Assembly: GCA_964567125.1 (NCBI GenBank)
Contig: CAZMLC010000052.1
Span: 1 to 21,205, forward strand
DNA: 21,205 bases
Reading direction: 5' to 3'
DNA from: CAZMLC01 sp964567125
GTDB lineage: Bacteria > Verrucomicrobiota > Kiritimatiellia > RFP12 > UBA1067
Under the pieces are notes generated by a model. It saw only the letters and a program-made list of their open reading frames with translations, did not search any database and was not told the DNA's origin. Shown here in pieces: positions 1-6,588 of this stretch (positions are counted from its first letter, which is position 1; each line of letters opens with the position of its first letter). Made by a program: the position numbers and the translations under genes.

Positions 1-62
1 ACTATGACGGCTATCGCAGTGAAATCATCTGGGGTGGCATCAACCTCAAGGTGGCTCTGTAA
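1..62 (+). CDS. 3' end of a protein cut by the window edge
   Basis: Reading frame 3 is open from the window edge to a TAA at 60-62 and gives a 19-residue tail ending WGGINLKVAL. The tail alternates hydrophobic and polar residues, which is compatible with a beta-strand, but no family can be named from so little. It is the only frame here that looks like a gene end. The gene would run in the same direction as the doubtful ORF at 93 and converge with the restriction-modification gene. It could be a chance open stretch. Confidence 0.35.
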   Translation, partial: YDGYRSEIIWGGINLKVAL

Positions 63-92
63 GTCGATTGATGACCCTGAACATAACTCCCC

Positions 93-419
93 ATGGGGCC
101 GTTGCAGACATGCAGCGGCTCCATTTTTTCGCTGCACGCACAGGAAGATAGACAATGCTTGCCCGATGATCTGATCACCATGATCGTGTTTGTCGATGCG
201 TATAATTTCAAGGACTGCGGTATGTACTGCAACGCTGGCTTTGGAATTTTTCTGCGCCCTACCCACGTACAGCTTGCCCACTTTTACACTGCGCTGAAAA
301 GTGAATACAATACCTTCGTCGTGAAGGAACACCTTGCCGAGCGACGTGCAGCCGCACAGAAGGCGTCTCTGAAAGCCCAGGCGGTAGGTGAGTCGGGCTA
401 CGTTGCCATGCTTCGGTAG
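93..419 (+). CDS. Doubtful small ORF, hypothetical protein
   Basis: This is a 108-codon open frame with no recognised domain. From Met30 (ATG at 180) onward the residue mix looks protein-like: a hydrophobic and aromatic stretch followed by an Ala/Glu/Lys-rich helical tail around residues 75-100. Neither ATG has a convincing Shine-Dalgarno sequence. The 3' end overlaps the end of the convergent restriction-modification gene by 22 bases. The opposite strand is also open over much of this stretch, so coding direction is uncertain. It may be a real orphan gene, a decayed gene remnant or chance. Nothing else was seen between 63 and 397. Confidence 0.25.
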   Translation: MGPLQTCSGSIFSLHAQEDRQCLPDDLITMIVFVDAYNFKDCGMYCNAGFGIFLRPTHVQLAHFYTALKSEYNTFVVKEHLAERRAAAQKASLKAQAVGESGYVAMLR

Positions 420-3400
420 TTTTCATCCAAGCACGGCGATAACGCAACCAACGCGGTCAGGCGGCGGGCCGTTTCCGTGAAGGTGCGGGCTTCGGCAAGC
501 GTCAAGGAGCGCCCCAGAAGCGCTTTCTCGCGATACGAGAGCCACTTCTTCAGAACCTGGTAACCACCGATCGTCATCTCCCATGCAGGCTGCGGAATGT
601 TTTTCCAGCAGACCTCCGCATTGAGGTAAACATCCATACTATCTGCTGCCCCCGCGGACGCCTCCACCCTGCCCCGCCCCGGCATGGTCACGCCCTCCTT
701 GCCCGCATGGCCCCAGCCTGCGGTCACATCAAGGTCGCCAGCCTCCGGGTTGATCTGCTTGCCGTCCACACGCTGACAGAGCCCCACCATCTTGAGCTCG
801 TCGCGGATCTTACCGCACGTCACCCCCGGCACCTGGGCCTCGGTATCGAGCAGTGCGGCAACCGTGCGCCCATGCGCAGCAGAAGCCAGCAAGGCCGCTT
901 GTGTCGCAGGCAGCGGAATGCGCGGCCAATCCAGACGAATCCCGTCCGCATTCTCCGTAAGATAGGCCGGCGAGAAACCAATCGCAAGGGCATGATACCA
1001 AATGAGCTCCGCGGTTGATATGTCCGTATCAGGGTCAGGCAACTTCAGCGCTTGCAAATATGAACGGGCTTGCGCCGACAAGTTGGCCGTAGTCATGTCC
1101 TGTGAAAGCCACGCCGTTTTGAGACGGATGGGGAAATGACGTGCGTGTCCAGAAATACAATCATAATCGCAGATTACAGATGAGAAAAAGAAGGGAGAAC
1201 CTTCAGGGTCTTTGTCCGCCGTATCTCGGGTTATAAAAAAGGCGTTTCCAGAAAATGCTTGCGCGATCAACCGAGGACTTGGCTCACTGAATAATGGACG
1301 AATGTTGTCCAAATAACACCAGCGCACGTCAAATGGTTTAAACGGGTAGCGCACAATCCGCTTCTCATCAAAACTTTTTTCCGTCAACAGTTTTGACCGA
1401 GCTTCTGGTCCAACAATACGATTCCCCGTCATCATAAGCGAAGCATGATATGCCGCAATTTCTTCGTTTGACACTTCTTTGTCAAAATATGCTTCCATGC
1501 GTTTTTTTAAAGGCTCAGCTTCCATCGATATGAGTGCGAATCCGCGTCGTTCTACGGGACCATTAAAAGGAGCCATCTCGCAAAGGTCAACGATCTTAGG
1601 CCAGGATCGATAGGCGGAAGAAACGTCGCTGGGGCGGAAACTGTAGCGGTTGTCCGCAGTCGGTGCAACGTGCTCGTAGTGCGCATTGAAGTCCGCGGCA
1701 ACCAGACTATCCAGAAGTTCTTCGCGTTTCTGTGTTCCCCAGAACTGGCGGAAACGGACACACGTTTCCTTTTGAGAAGATGCCGTTCCCGCTGTGGCGC
1801 TCTTTTTGACGAGCAAGGCGATCGACGTGCCGACGCGGATACCTTCCCGATTCCAGTCTGTCGAAAAGACAGAGGGATCGGGCTTGCCATCGGGTGTCCG
1901 TTTCCCTGTCTCACGGCTATCGCCATTGAGGCAATCGAACCAGACACGATCAAACTCCTTCAATATCCGCTGGCGCATGACCACAAAGGAACCATCTTCC
2001 AGATAAGAAAAATTCGAGATAAAGGAAACGACTCCGACTGTGCTGTGTTCCGCGATGCGTTTTTCAGCGAGGCGGAAAAACCGGACATAGAGGTCGTCGA
2101 GGTTGAATTTCTTGATACCCCACGTTGAGACGAGGCCTTCCTTGTAGGGTTTGACGAGATCGTTTTCCTCTTCGGGGCTGACCCCAGCGAATCCGTTGTA
2201 GGGCGGATTGCCGAGGATCACAAGAATCTTTTTCTGCTGCTTCACCCGATTAGCCGCATCACGTTCCTGCCCCAGTTCGGGCATCAGGAGCAGTTGCTTG
2301 GGTCTCTCCTTGGGCGGTTCCCAGCCGGTAAGGGCATTGGTCAGGTAGATGCCCGCGCGGTCGTCGGACGTTTCCGCAAGCGGGGCACCGAGGCTTTCGA
2401 GCAGGAGCCCGATCTGGAGATGCGCAATCACGAAAGGTGCGGGAAGGATCTCGAAACCATAGACCCGCGAAGTCGCGGCCTGCTTGAGATCCTGTGCGAT
2501 AAGGCCGTCTCCGTGCTTCTCTGATAACGTCTTTGCGATGCGGACAAGGACGGAACGCACATACGCGCCCGTACCGCAGCAGGGATCGAGCACCACGACG
2601 CAGGGATCAGCAAGGCCATCGGGGATGTTGAGTTCCTCGCGCAAAACCGTATCCACGCGCTCGACCTGATAGTCTACGATTTCAGACGGCGTATACCAAA
2701 CACCCAGTTCCTTGCGAAGCTCAGGATCAAACGCCTCCAAAAAGGGTTCATAGAAATATTGGACAGCGTGGCCTTCATCAAAGGCGGTGAAAAACGCATC
2801 CGCGTCCACGCGGTTCAAGGCTGCGCCGGTCCAGTCCAGCACCTCCTTAAGACCCAGCGGACCGAGGCGTTCAGGCGTAGCGATCTGACTAAAGAGCGCC
2901 CGGATCATCGGCACGCGCAGATGCCAGACTGCGGAATACCAGTCGAACCGGTCGGATGTTGTCTGGTACCCGGAGGCGGACTCCCGGAGCGCTGTTTTAA
3001 ACGCGTGTCCTTGTGAAGGTGGAGTTGTTGCCGCAGCACGTCCCTTGCGCGTCCAGAGCACCCAGGCGGAAAAGACACCGTAAAAGAGCGTCTGGATCAG
3101 CGTGGAGCGGAAGAAGTGCTCGCCTTTGTCCCCAGTGAAGTGTAAGCCGAGGGCCTCTTCAAGTCCGGAGCGCAGCCCGGCCAGAGCCGGAAGCTCAGCA
3201 GCTTCGATACGCGCCTTCGCATCGCGAGCATACGACGCCAGCAGCGCAGCGACATCCTGCGGGGAGGCAAGCGGAGCATGATGAAGTAAGACGCGGCGGA
3301 GATACTCTTCGCACCGTTCACGCAACTCCTTGGAGCATGAACGCGGGTGCGCCACAAGATTCCAGAAAGCCTGTTCCGAGGAGGCCAGTTCAAAAGATTC

Positions 3401-3832
3401 CAGCAAAGCGGGTTTCCCGTCAGGCGTGCAGCCGATCAGTGCGAAGGCGCGATAGTTCGAGATCAAGACCAGGCGGTACTGCTCCCAGTAACGCCGGACT
3501 TGCTCACTCTCGGCCAGTTTGTTCAAGTCGTGATCCGGGGCTTTAATCTCGATCACACCGCGCGAGGGGGAAAGCAGGGAGAGCGGATTTTTATCCGCCT
3601 GCTCCTTGAACGCCTTGACGCGGAATTGATCCGCCGTAAAGAGGCCACCGTCGGGCATGCCTGCGCCCTTATTCTGCAATTGCATCACGCAACGCACTTT
3701 CGGGGAAAGGCTCTGTCCGATCGCGTTCAACAGCGTAGAGATGGCCGGATAGTAAGAGGTCTCACTCGTTCCAGACTGTGTCGCGCGGATTACGCCGACT
3801 TCTCTTAAATAGTTCTCAATTAAATTCATCAT
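398..3832 (-). CDS. Single-chain restriction-modification enzyme (Type ISP/IIG-like, N6-adenine methyltransferase with PD-(D/E)XK N-terminus)
   Basis: Predicted to methylate adenine in a specific DNA site and to cut unmodified DNA, with all functions in one chain of about 1144 residues. Numbering from the upstream GTG at 3841: an N-terminal nuclease-like core with PDGG at 63-66 and EIK at 98-100; a YTP motif (WYTPSEIVDY) near 382-391; SAM-binding motif I LDPCCGTGAY at 418-427; YGFEI at 461-465; and catalytic motif IV NPPY at 545-548, the N6-adenine type. The C-terminal half, with YHALAIGFSPAYL and DWPRIPLPA, resembles the Type ISP specificity domain. No helicase Walker motifs are visible, unlike LlaGI-type enzymes, and the chain is correspondingly shorter. 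Possible starts are GTG 3841, ATG 3832 and ATG 3829. ATG 3832 was chosen because the predicted promoter leaves GTG 3841 almost no leader; no start has a strong Shine-Dalgarno sequence. GC content drops in the target-recognition region, about 1140-1560. BREX PglX is a less likely alternative because no BREX genes are nearby. Confidence 0.85.
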   Translation of the reverse strand: MMNLIENYLREVGVIRATQSGTSETSYYPAISTLLNAIGQSLSPKVRCVMQLQNKGAGMPDGGLFTADQFRVKAFKEQADKNPLSLLSPSRGVIEIKAPDHDLNKLAESEQVRRYWEQYRLVLISNYRAFALIGCTPDGKPALLESFELASSEQAFWNLVAHPRSCSKELRERCEEYLRRVLLHHAPLASPQDVAALLASYARDAKARIEAAELPALAGLRSGLEEALGLHFTGDKGEHFFRSTLIQTLFYGVFSAWVLWTRKGRAAATTPPSQGHAFKTALRESASGYQTTSDRFDWYSAVWHLRVPMIRALFSQIATPERLGPLGLKEVLDWTGAALNRVDADAFFTAFDEGHAVQYFYEPFLEAFDPELRKELGVWYTPSEIVDYQVERVDTVLREELNIPDGLADPCVVVLDPCCGTGAYVRSVLVRIAKTLSEKHGDGLIAQDLKQAATSRVYGFEILPAPFVIAHLQIGLLLESLGAPLAETSDDRAGIYLTNALTGWEPPKERPKQLLLMPELGQERDAANRVKQQKKILVILGNPPYNGFAGVSPEEENDLVKPYKEGLVSTWGIKKFNLDDLYVRFFRLAEKRIAEHSTVGVVSFISNFSYLEDGSFVVMRQRILKEFDRVWFDCLNGDSRETGKRTPDGKPDPSVFSTDWNREGIRVGTSIALLVKKSATAGTASSQKETCVRFRQFWGTQKREELLDSLVAADFNAHYEHVAPTADNRYSFRPSDVSSAYRSWPKIVDLCEMAPFNGPVERRGFALISMEAEPLKKRMEAYFDKEVSNEEIAAYHASLMMTGNRIVGPEARSKLLTEKSFDEKRIVRYPFKPFDVRWCYLDNIRPLFSEPSPRLIAQAFSGNAFFITRDTADKDPEGSPFFFSSVICDYDCISGHARHFPIRLKTAWLSQDMTTANLSAQARSYLQALKLPDPDTDISTAELIWYHALAIGFSPAYLTENADGIRLDWPRIPLPATQAALLASAAHGRTVAALLDTEAQVPGVTCGKIRDELKMVGLCQRVDGKQINPEAGDLDVTAGWGHAGKEGVTMPGRGRVEASAGAADSMDVYLNAEVCWKNIPQPAWEMTIGGYQVLKKWLSYREKALLGRSLTLAEARTFTETARRLTALVALSPCLDENYRSMAT

Positions 3833-3857
3833 CTCGGCCACACTTTCAATTTTGGAG

Positions 3858-3886
3858 AATATACCACACGTTTACGATAGAGGCAA
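3858..3886 (-). promoter_or_regulatory. Predicted sigma70-type promoter of the restriction-modification gene
   Basis: On the minus strand, a -35 box TTGCCT (3881-3886) and a -10 box TATATT (3858-3863) are separated by exactly 17 bases. Transcription would start near 3851, about 20 bases before the ATG codons at 3832 and 3829. The site lies in the 107-base gap after the nucleotidyltransferase stop, so the enzyme can be expressed independently of the genes upstream. Confidence 0.5.
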
Positions 3887-3948
3887 GAAAACCGAACGCC
3901 GCGCCGCTGATCCACTTTCCCTGCGATAAAAGAAGACTCACCGTGGGC

Positions 3949-4728
3949 CTATTCGTAAAGTATGCGCTGAAAAATAGCGTTGAGCAGCCGAATATCCGCG
4001 GCATCCCGTTCGTGCTTTGAAGCGAATGCCGGTTCTTTTTTCAAGGTATCTTCAATGAATGCATTGAGCACCGGTACCGCTGGTGCCAGACCAAGTTCCG
4101 GGCTGTTTATTTTTTGTTCAAGGAGAGCCAGCACGGCCTCAAGAAGGATAGGCTGCTCAGCAATCAGAGGCAGTAATTTTTGAAATTCGATCGGAGCCGC
4201 TTTCCCCGTTTTTTCAATCCAGATTGCCGCCAGCAAGGGCCGAAGCACATAGAAATATTTTTTGAGGCGAACGGTCGCTTCCTTGAAATGCCCTCGGTAA
4301 TTCGTCCGCGCCATGCTTCGGTAGTGATAACTCCCTTTCTCAGCAGAATAGATTTCCGGCAATGCCTGTACCGCCAGTCGCCTGAACGCGCCGCGTTCGC
4401 TGTACGTAATGGGCGACTGTATCCACTCAACAAAAGTCGGATTGGAATTCGAGAACAGACGAAGCGCTTTGCGTACATCCCAGCCATTCAGATCAATGTC
4501 GTCAACAATCGGATATTCGATGACATCCCTGCGCTCTTCAAGATCTATAGACTGATACCACATCGGCTCATGCACGTAGACAAACCGAACATCATAGTCG
4601 CTGTTCGGCGAAGCAAATCCCCAGGCCCTACTGCCGGACTCAATGGCAAAAAGGATTTTGACGCGGTGCTCCTCTTCAGCCCGCCTCAGGCGCGTTACGA
4701 TTTCTGCTTTTATGGCTTCCGCAATCAT
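3949..4728 (-). CDS. RlaP-type nucleotidyltransferase (DNA polymerase beta superfamily, COG3541/PF10127-like)
   Basis: A predicted nucleotidyltransferase of 259 residues. Numbering from ATG 4728: the GSRAWGFAS segment at 32-40 carries the G-S nucleotide-binding signature, DYD at 44-46 supplies two metal-binding carboxylates, and an acidic DDID at 76-79 is a candidate for the third. The C-terminal half is helical and rich in Leu and Lys. Length and motif order fit the RlaP family, which comparative genomics has linked to RNA repair; the substrate is not established. A TTG at 4746 in the same frame would add six residues. The ATG is preferred by codon type, although neither has a clear Shine-Dalgarno sequence. 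The gene follows the nuclease-like gene by about 50 bases on the same strand and is probably co-transcribed with it. A minimal MNT-type antitoxin is less likely given the length and lack of an adjacent HEPN gene. Confidence 0.8.
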   Translation of the reverse strand: MIAEAIKAEIVTRLRRAEEEHRVKILFAIESGSRAWGFASPNSDYDVRFVYVHEPMWYQSIDLEERRDVIEYPIVDDIDLNGWDVRKALRLFSNSNPTFVEWIQSPITYSERGAFRRLAVQALPEIYSAEKGSYHYRSMARTNYRGHFKEATVRLKKYFYVLRPLLAAIWIEKTGKAAPIEFQKLLPLIAEQPILLEAVLALLEQKINSPELGLAPAVPVLNAFIEDTLKKEPAFASKHERDAADIRLLNAIFQRILYE

Positions 4729-4780
4729 GATTGAGAATTTATGCAAAACAGCGCATCAGACTCATGATACCGACACCCAA

Positions 4781-5320
4781 TTATATTTCACGCACGGTCC
4801 ATGCGAGGGCACAAGAATGTGACAACGAAGTGAACATCGCATGAGGATCAATACAGCGCATTTTTTGAGCTAATTTTGTCTGGAGATTAGCCGCGTCTTT
4901 TATGCCAGGGAAAAGCTTGGAAGGTGGTGATGAGGGCAACTCGCAATGAAGCACAACACGGATGCCACGAACGTTCTTTGCCTGCTCCCAAAATTTACAA
5001 ATTTGTACTTTCCCACTGAATGATCCAGCATTGTCGCGTATGCCTCCAGCCAGAAGCAGGGCTAACACATCCCGCGTCTTACAGGCCACTTCATCGGCTA
5101 GATCTTTTTGTTTAGTCCGCGGATGTACGCGATAATCCTTCACTTCGATCAACCAAAGAACGTTAGCGCCTGGATCAAAAGCAAGAAAATCCATTTCTTT
5201 ACACCCATCACAGAATGTTTGGAAATGCCGAGTATAATAGGACGTGTCCTGTGGACGACACAGAATCCAGTCATCAGGAAAGCTAAATAAAAGACGATCC
5301 TCTGTGAAATCTTGACTCAT
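4781..5320 (-). CDS. Small PD-(D/E)XK nuclease-like protein, partner of the upstream ATPase
   Basis: A predicted metal-dependent nuclease of 179 residues. Residue D44 in the EMDFLAFD strand, followed 15 residues later by E59 and K61 in LIEVKDYR, forms a clear PD-(D/E)XK core: an acidic residue before a hydrophobic strand carrying E-x-K. An aromatic and Cys-rich segment (YYTRHFQTFCDGCKEMD, 28-44) precedes it. No other domain, signal peptide or membrane segment is visible. The start at 5320 is chosen over in-frame upstream codons because it has GAGGG about six bases ahead and begins 7 bases after the ATPase stop; the longer reading would lie inside the ATPase gene. The tight spacing implies translational coupling and a two-subunit system. 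Substrate (DNA or RNA) is unknown. Nuclease assignment is inference from the motif. Confidence 0.7.
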   Translation of the reverse strand: MSQDFTEDRLLFSFPDDWILCRPQDTSYYTRHFQTFCDGCKEMDFLAFDPGANVLWLIEVKDYRVHPRTKQKDLADEVACKTRDVLALLLAGGIRDNAGSFSGKVQICKFWEQAKNVRGIRVVLHCELPSSPPSKLFPGIKDAANLQTKLAQKMRCIDPHAMFTSLSHSCALAWTVREI

Positions 5321-5327
5321 TTTGCCC

Positions 5328-6392
5328 TCATAGCCGTTGTGCATCAATAAAACGCTGGCTTTGGTCAATCTCTGCATCCAGGGCAGAGATGGGGTCAATC
5401 TCTTCGGCTGATTTCCCTGCCGATACTGATGTCCCATTCGTATTCCCTGAAGTTTCTAACGCAAAGAATCGTCGTTCAACTGCTTGATTATCTTCCTTTT
5501 CTAAAATGAGCGACAACTCCCGCATCATGAAGAGGCTGTGCGTGGCAATAAACACTTGCGTCCCATTGCGAGCAATCGCGACAAGCAATTCGGCCAATTT
5601 AATCATATATGCAGGATTCAGATTGGTTTCCGGCTCATCCCAGAATAAAATGGATTGTTGGGAGAGCGCACCATTCGCCAGTAAATAGGAGACCGTTCCC
5701 AGTTTACGGAATCCCTCCGCCACCAAATGGATTTCAAAATCGCCCCCTCTTTCTTGCTTAAGATAAAACCGATTATCTCTCAGTTCAATCGAACCGTGCA
5801 GGATCTTTTCGACTGTTTGAAGGAGCGGTTTAATTTCTAAAAGTTTAGGCCCTTTCGGCAGCGGTTTTTCAAGTGCCAGGCAAAGATCATAATAGGTTTC
5901 ATCAATCTGAAGCGCATAGTCTCGATACAGAGCAGTGAAGCCGGGAAACATGGAAAGCATCTCTTTCGTCGGGAAAAAAACAGTTCCCTCTGCAAAGAAA
6001 TGCTCTGGAATGCGCTCCAAGACCGCGTCCGTTGTACTTTTGGTTGAAAAACTAAAGGAAACGGAATCCGTTTGTTTATCGTAAAACGTCGCCTCTACTT
6101 CTGTACGCTTAGCACCAAGACTGCGCGAGCTAAGACGCCCCAGCCCTTCACATCGGAAAACCGCCGTCAATTTACGCGCTAATTCCTTCTGTAACGTGGC
6201 CTTATCGGGTCTGTTTAGAGTCCTTTCCCTGAGCGCCATTTCCTGACTCCATCGTGCAATAGTATAGGCCAATTTCAGTATATGACTCTTGCCTGTTCCA
6301 TTGCTCCCGATCACCACGTTTATCCCCTTCGAGAACTCCATGTTGACATCTCGAAAGGCTGTGAAGTTTGTGGCTCTAAGGTTGCGTATCAT
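5328..6392 (-). CDS. AAA_15/AAA_21-type ABC-like ATPase, predicted defence sensor
   Basis: A soluble ATPase of 354 residues from the SMC/OLD/RecF-like group used as sensors or motors in many phage-defence systems. It starts with the typical NLRATNFTAFRD strand pair. Walker A is GSNGTGKS at 29-36. Walker B is ILFWDEPETNLNP at 248-260, with D252 and catalytic E253, followed by the switch histidine in ATHS at 283-286. The stretch between 60 and 240 is a divergent insert, with no long coiled coil, Toprim or HNH domain. The canonical ABC signature LSGG is not obvious; the equivalent region near 224-243 reads LVAEGFRKLGTVSYLLANGA. The C-terminus is Ser/Asp-rich. ATG 6392 has GGAGTG about eight bases upstream. 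The nuclease-like gene begins 7 bases after its stop, so the two very probably act together. Confidence 0.85.
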   Translation of the reverse strand: MIRNLRATNFTAFRDVNMEFSKGINVVIGSNGTGKSHILKLAYTIARWSQEMALRERTLNRPDKATLQKELARKLTAVFRCEGLGRLSSRSLGAKRTEVEATFYDKQTDSVSFSFSTKSTTDAVLERIPEHFFAEGTVFFPTKEMLSMFPGFTALYRDYALQIDETYYDLCLALEKPLPKGPKLLEIKPLLQTVEKILHGSIELRDNRFYLKQERGGDFEIHLVAEGFRKLGTVSYLLANGALSQQSILFWDEPETNLNPAYMIKLAELLVAIARNGTQVFIATHSLFMMRELSLILEKEDNQAVERRFFALETSGNTNGTSVSAGKSAEEIDPISALDAEIDQSQRFIDAQRL

Positions 6393-6419
6393 AAATCACT
6401 CCAAACATAAAATAAAGAA

Positions 6420-6448
6420 AGTGTATTCATTTGTTTTGTTCTTTGCAA
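6420..6448 (-). promoter_or_regulatory. Predicted promoter of the ATPase-nuclease genes
   Basis: On the minus strand, TTGCAA (6443-6448) and TACACT (6420-6425) are separated by 17 bases, each matching the sigma70 consensus at four of six positions. Transcription would begin near 6413, about 20 bases before the ATPase ATG and just upstream of its GGAG ribosome site. The surrounding sequence is AT-rich, as expected for a promoter. Confidence 0.4.
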
Positions 6449-6507
6449 GCGTCAAAAAACGCACATTGGCGGAGCCATGCGTACAGTGCAACGCATAAAA
6501 ATTCACC

Positions 6508-6536
6508 TTGTGATGGCTGGCAAGACCTGCTTTAAT
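6508..6536 (+). promoter_or_regulatory. Predicted promoter of the pectin-lyase-fold gene
   Basis: TTGTGA (6508-6513) and TTTAAT (6531-6536) are separated by 17 bases; the -10 box matches the consensus at five of six positions. The expected start near 6543 leaves a leader of about 45 bases before ATG 6589. It faces away from the ATPase promoter, giving a compact divergent regulatory region between 6393 and 6588. Confidence 0.4.
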
Positions 6537-6588
6537 AACGCAAAACGTAATTGAATTGGGACACATCACGATTTACAGGGCGGATTGT

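Noticed and set aside
3347..3808. A 153-codon plus-strand frame within the restriction-modification gene
   Set aside because: It is antisense to the nuclease-like N-terminus, which carries recognisable motifs; no domain is seen in the antisense product.
4780..4785. A perfect TATAAT on the minus strand at the end of the nuclease-like gene
   Set aside because: No acceptable -35 box lies 16-18 bases upstream, and AT-rich stop-codon context makes a chance match likely.
4781..6392. Assignment of the ATPase pair to PARIS, Septu or Gabija
   Set aside because: The partner shows a D...E-x-K core rather than Toprim, HNH or helicase motifs, and the ATPase lacks a fused Toprim domain.
398..6392. Reading the block as a BREX or DISARM locus
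   Set aside because: No PglZ, BrxC, BrxL, DrmA/B or helicase gene is present; only the methyltransferase is superficially similar.
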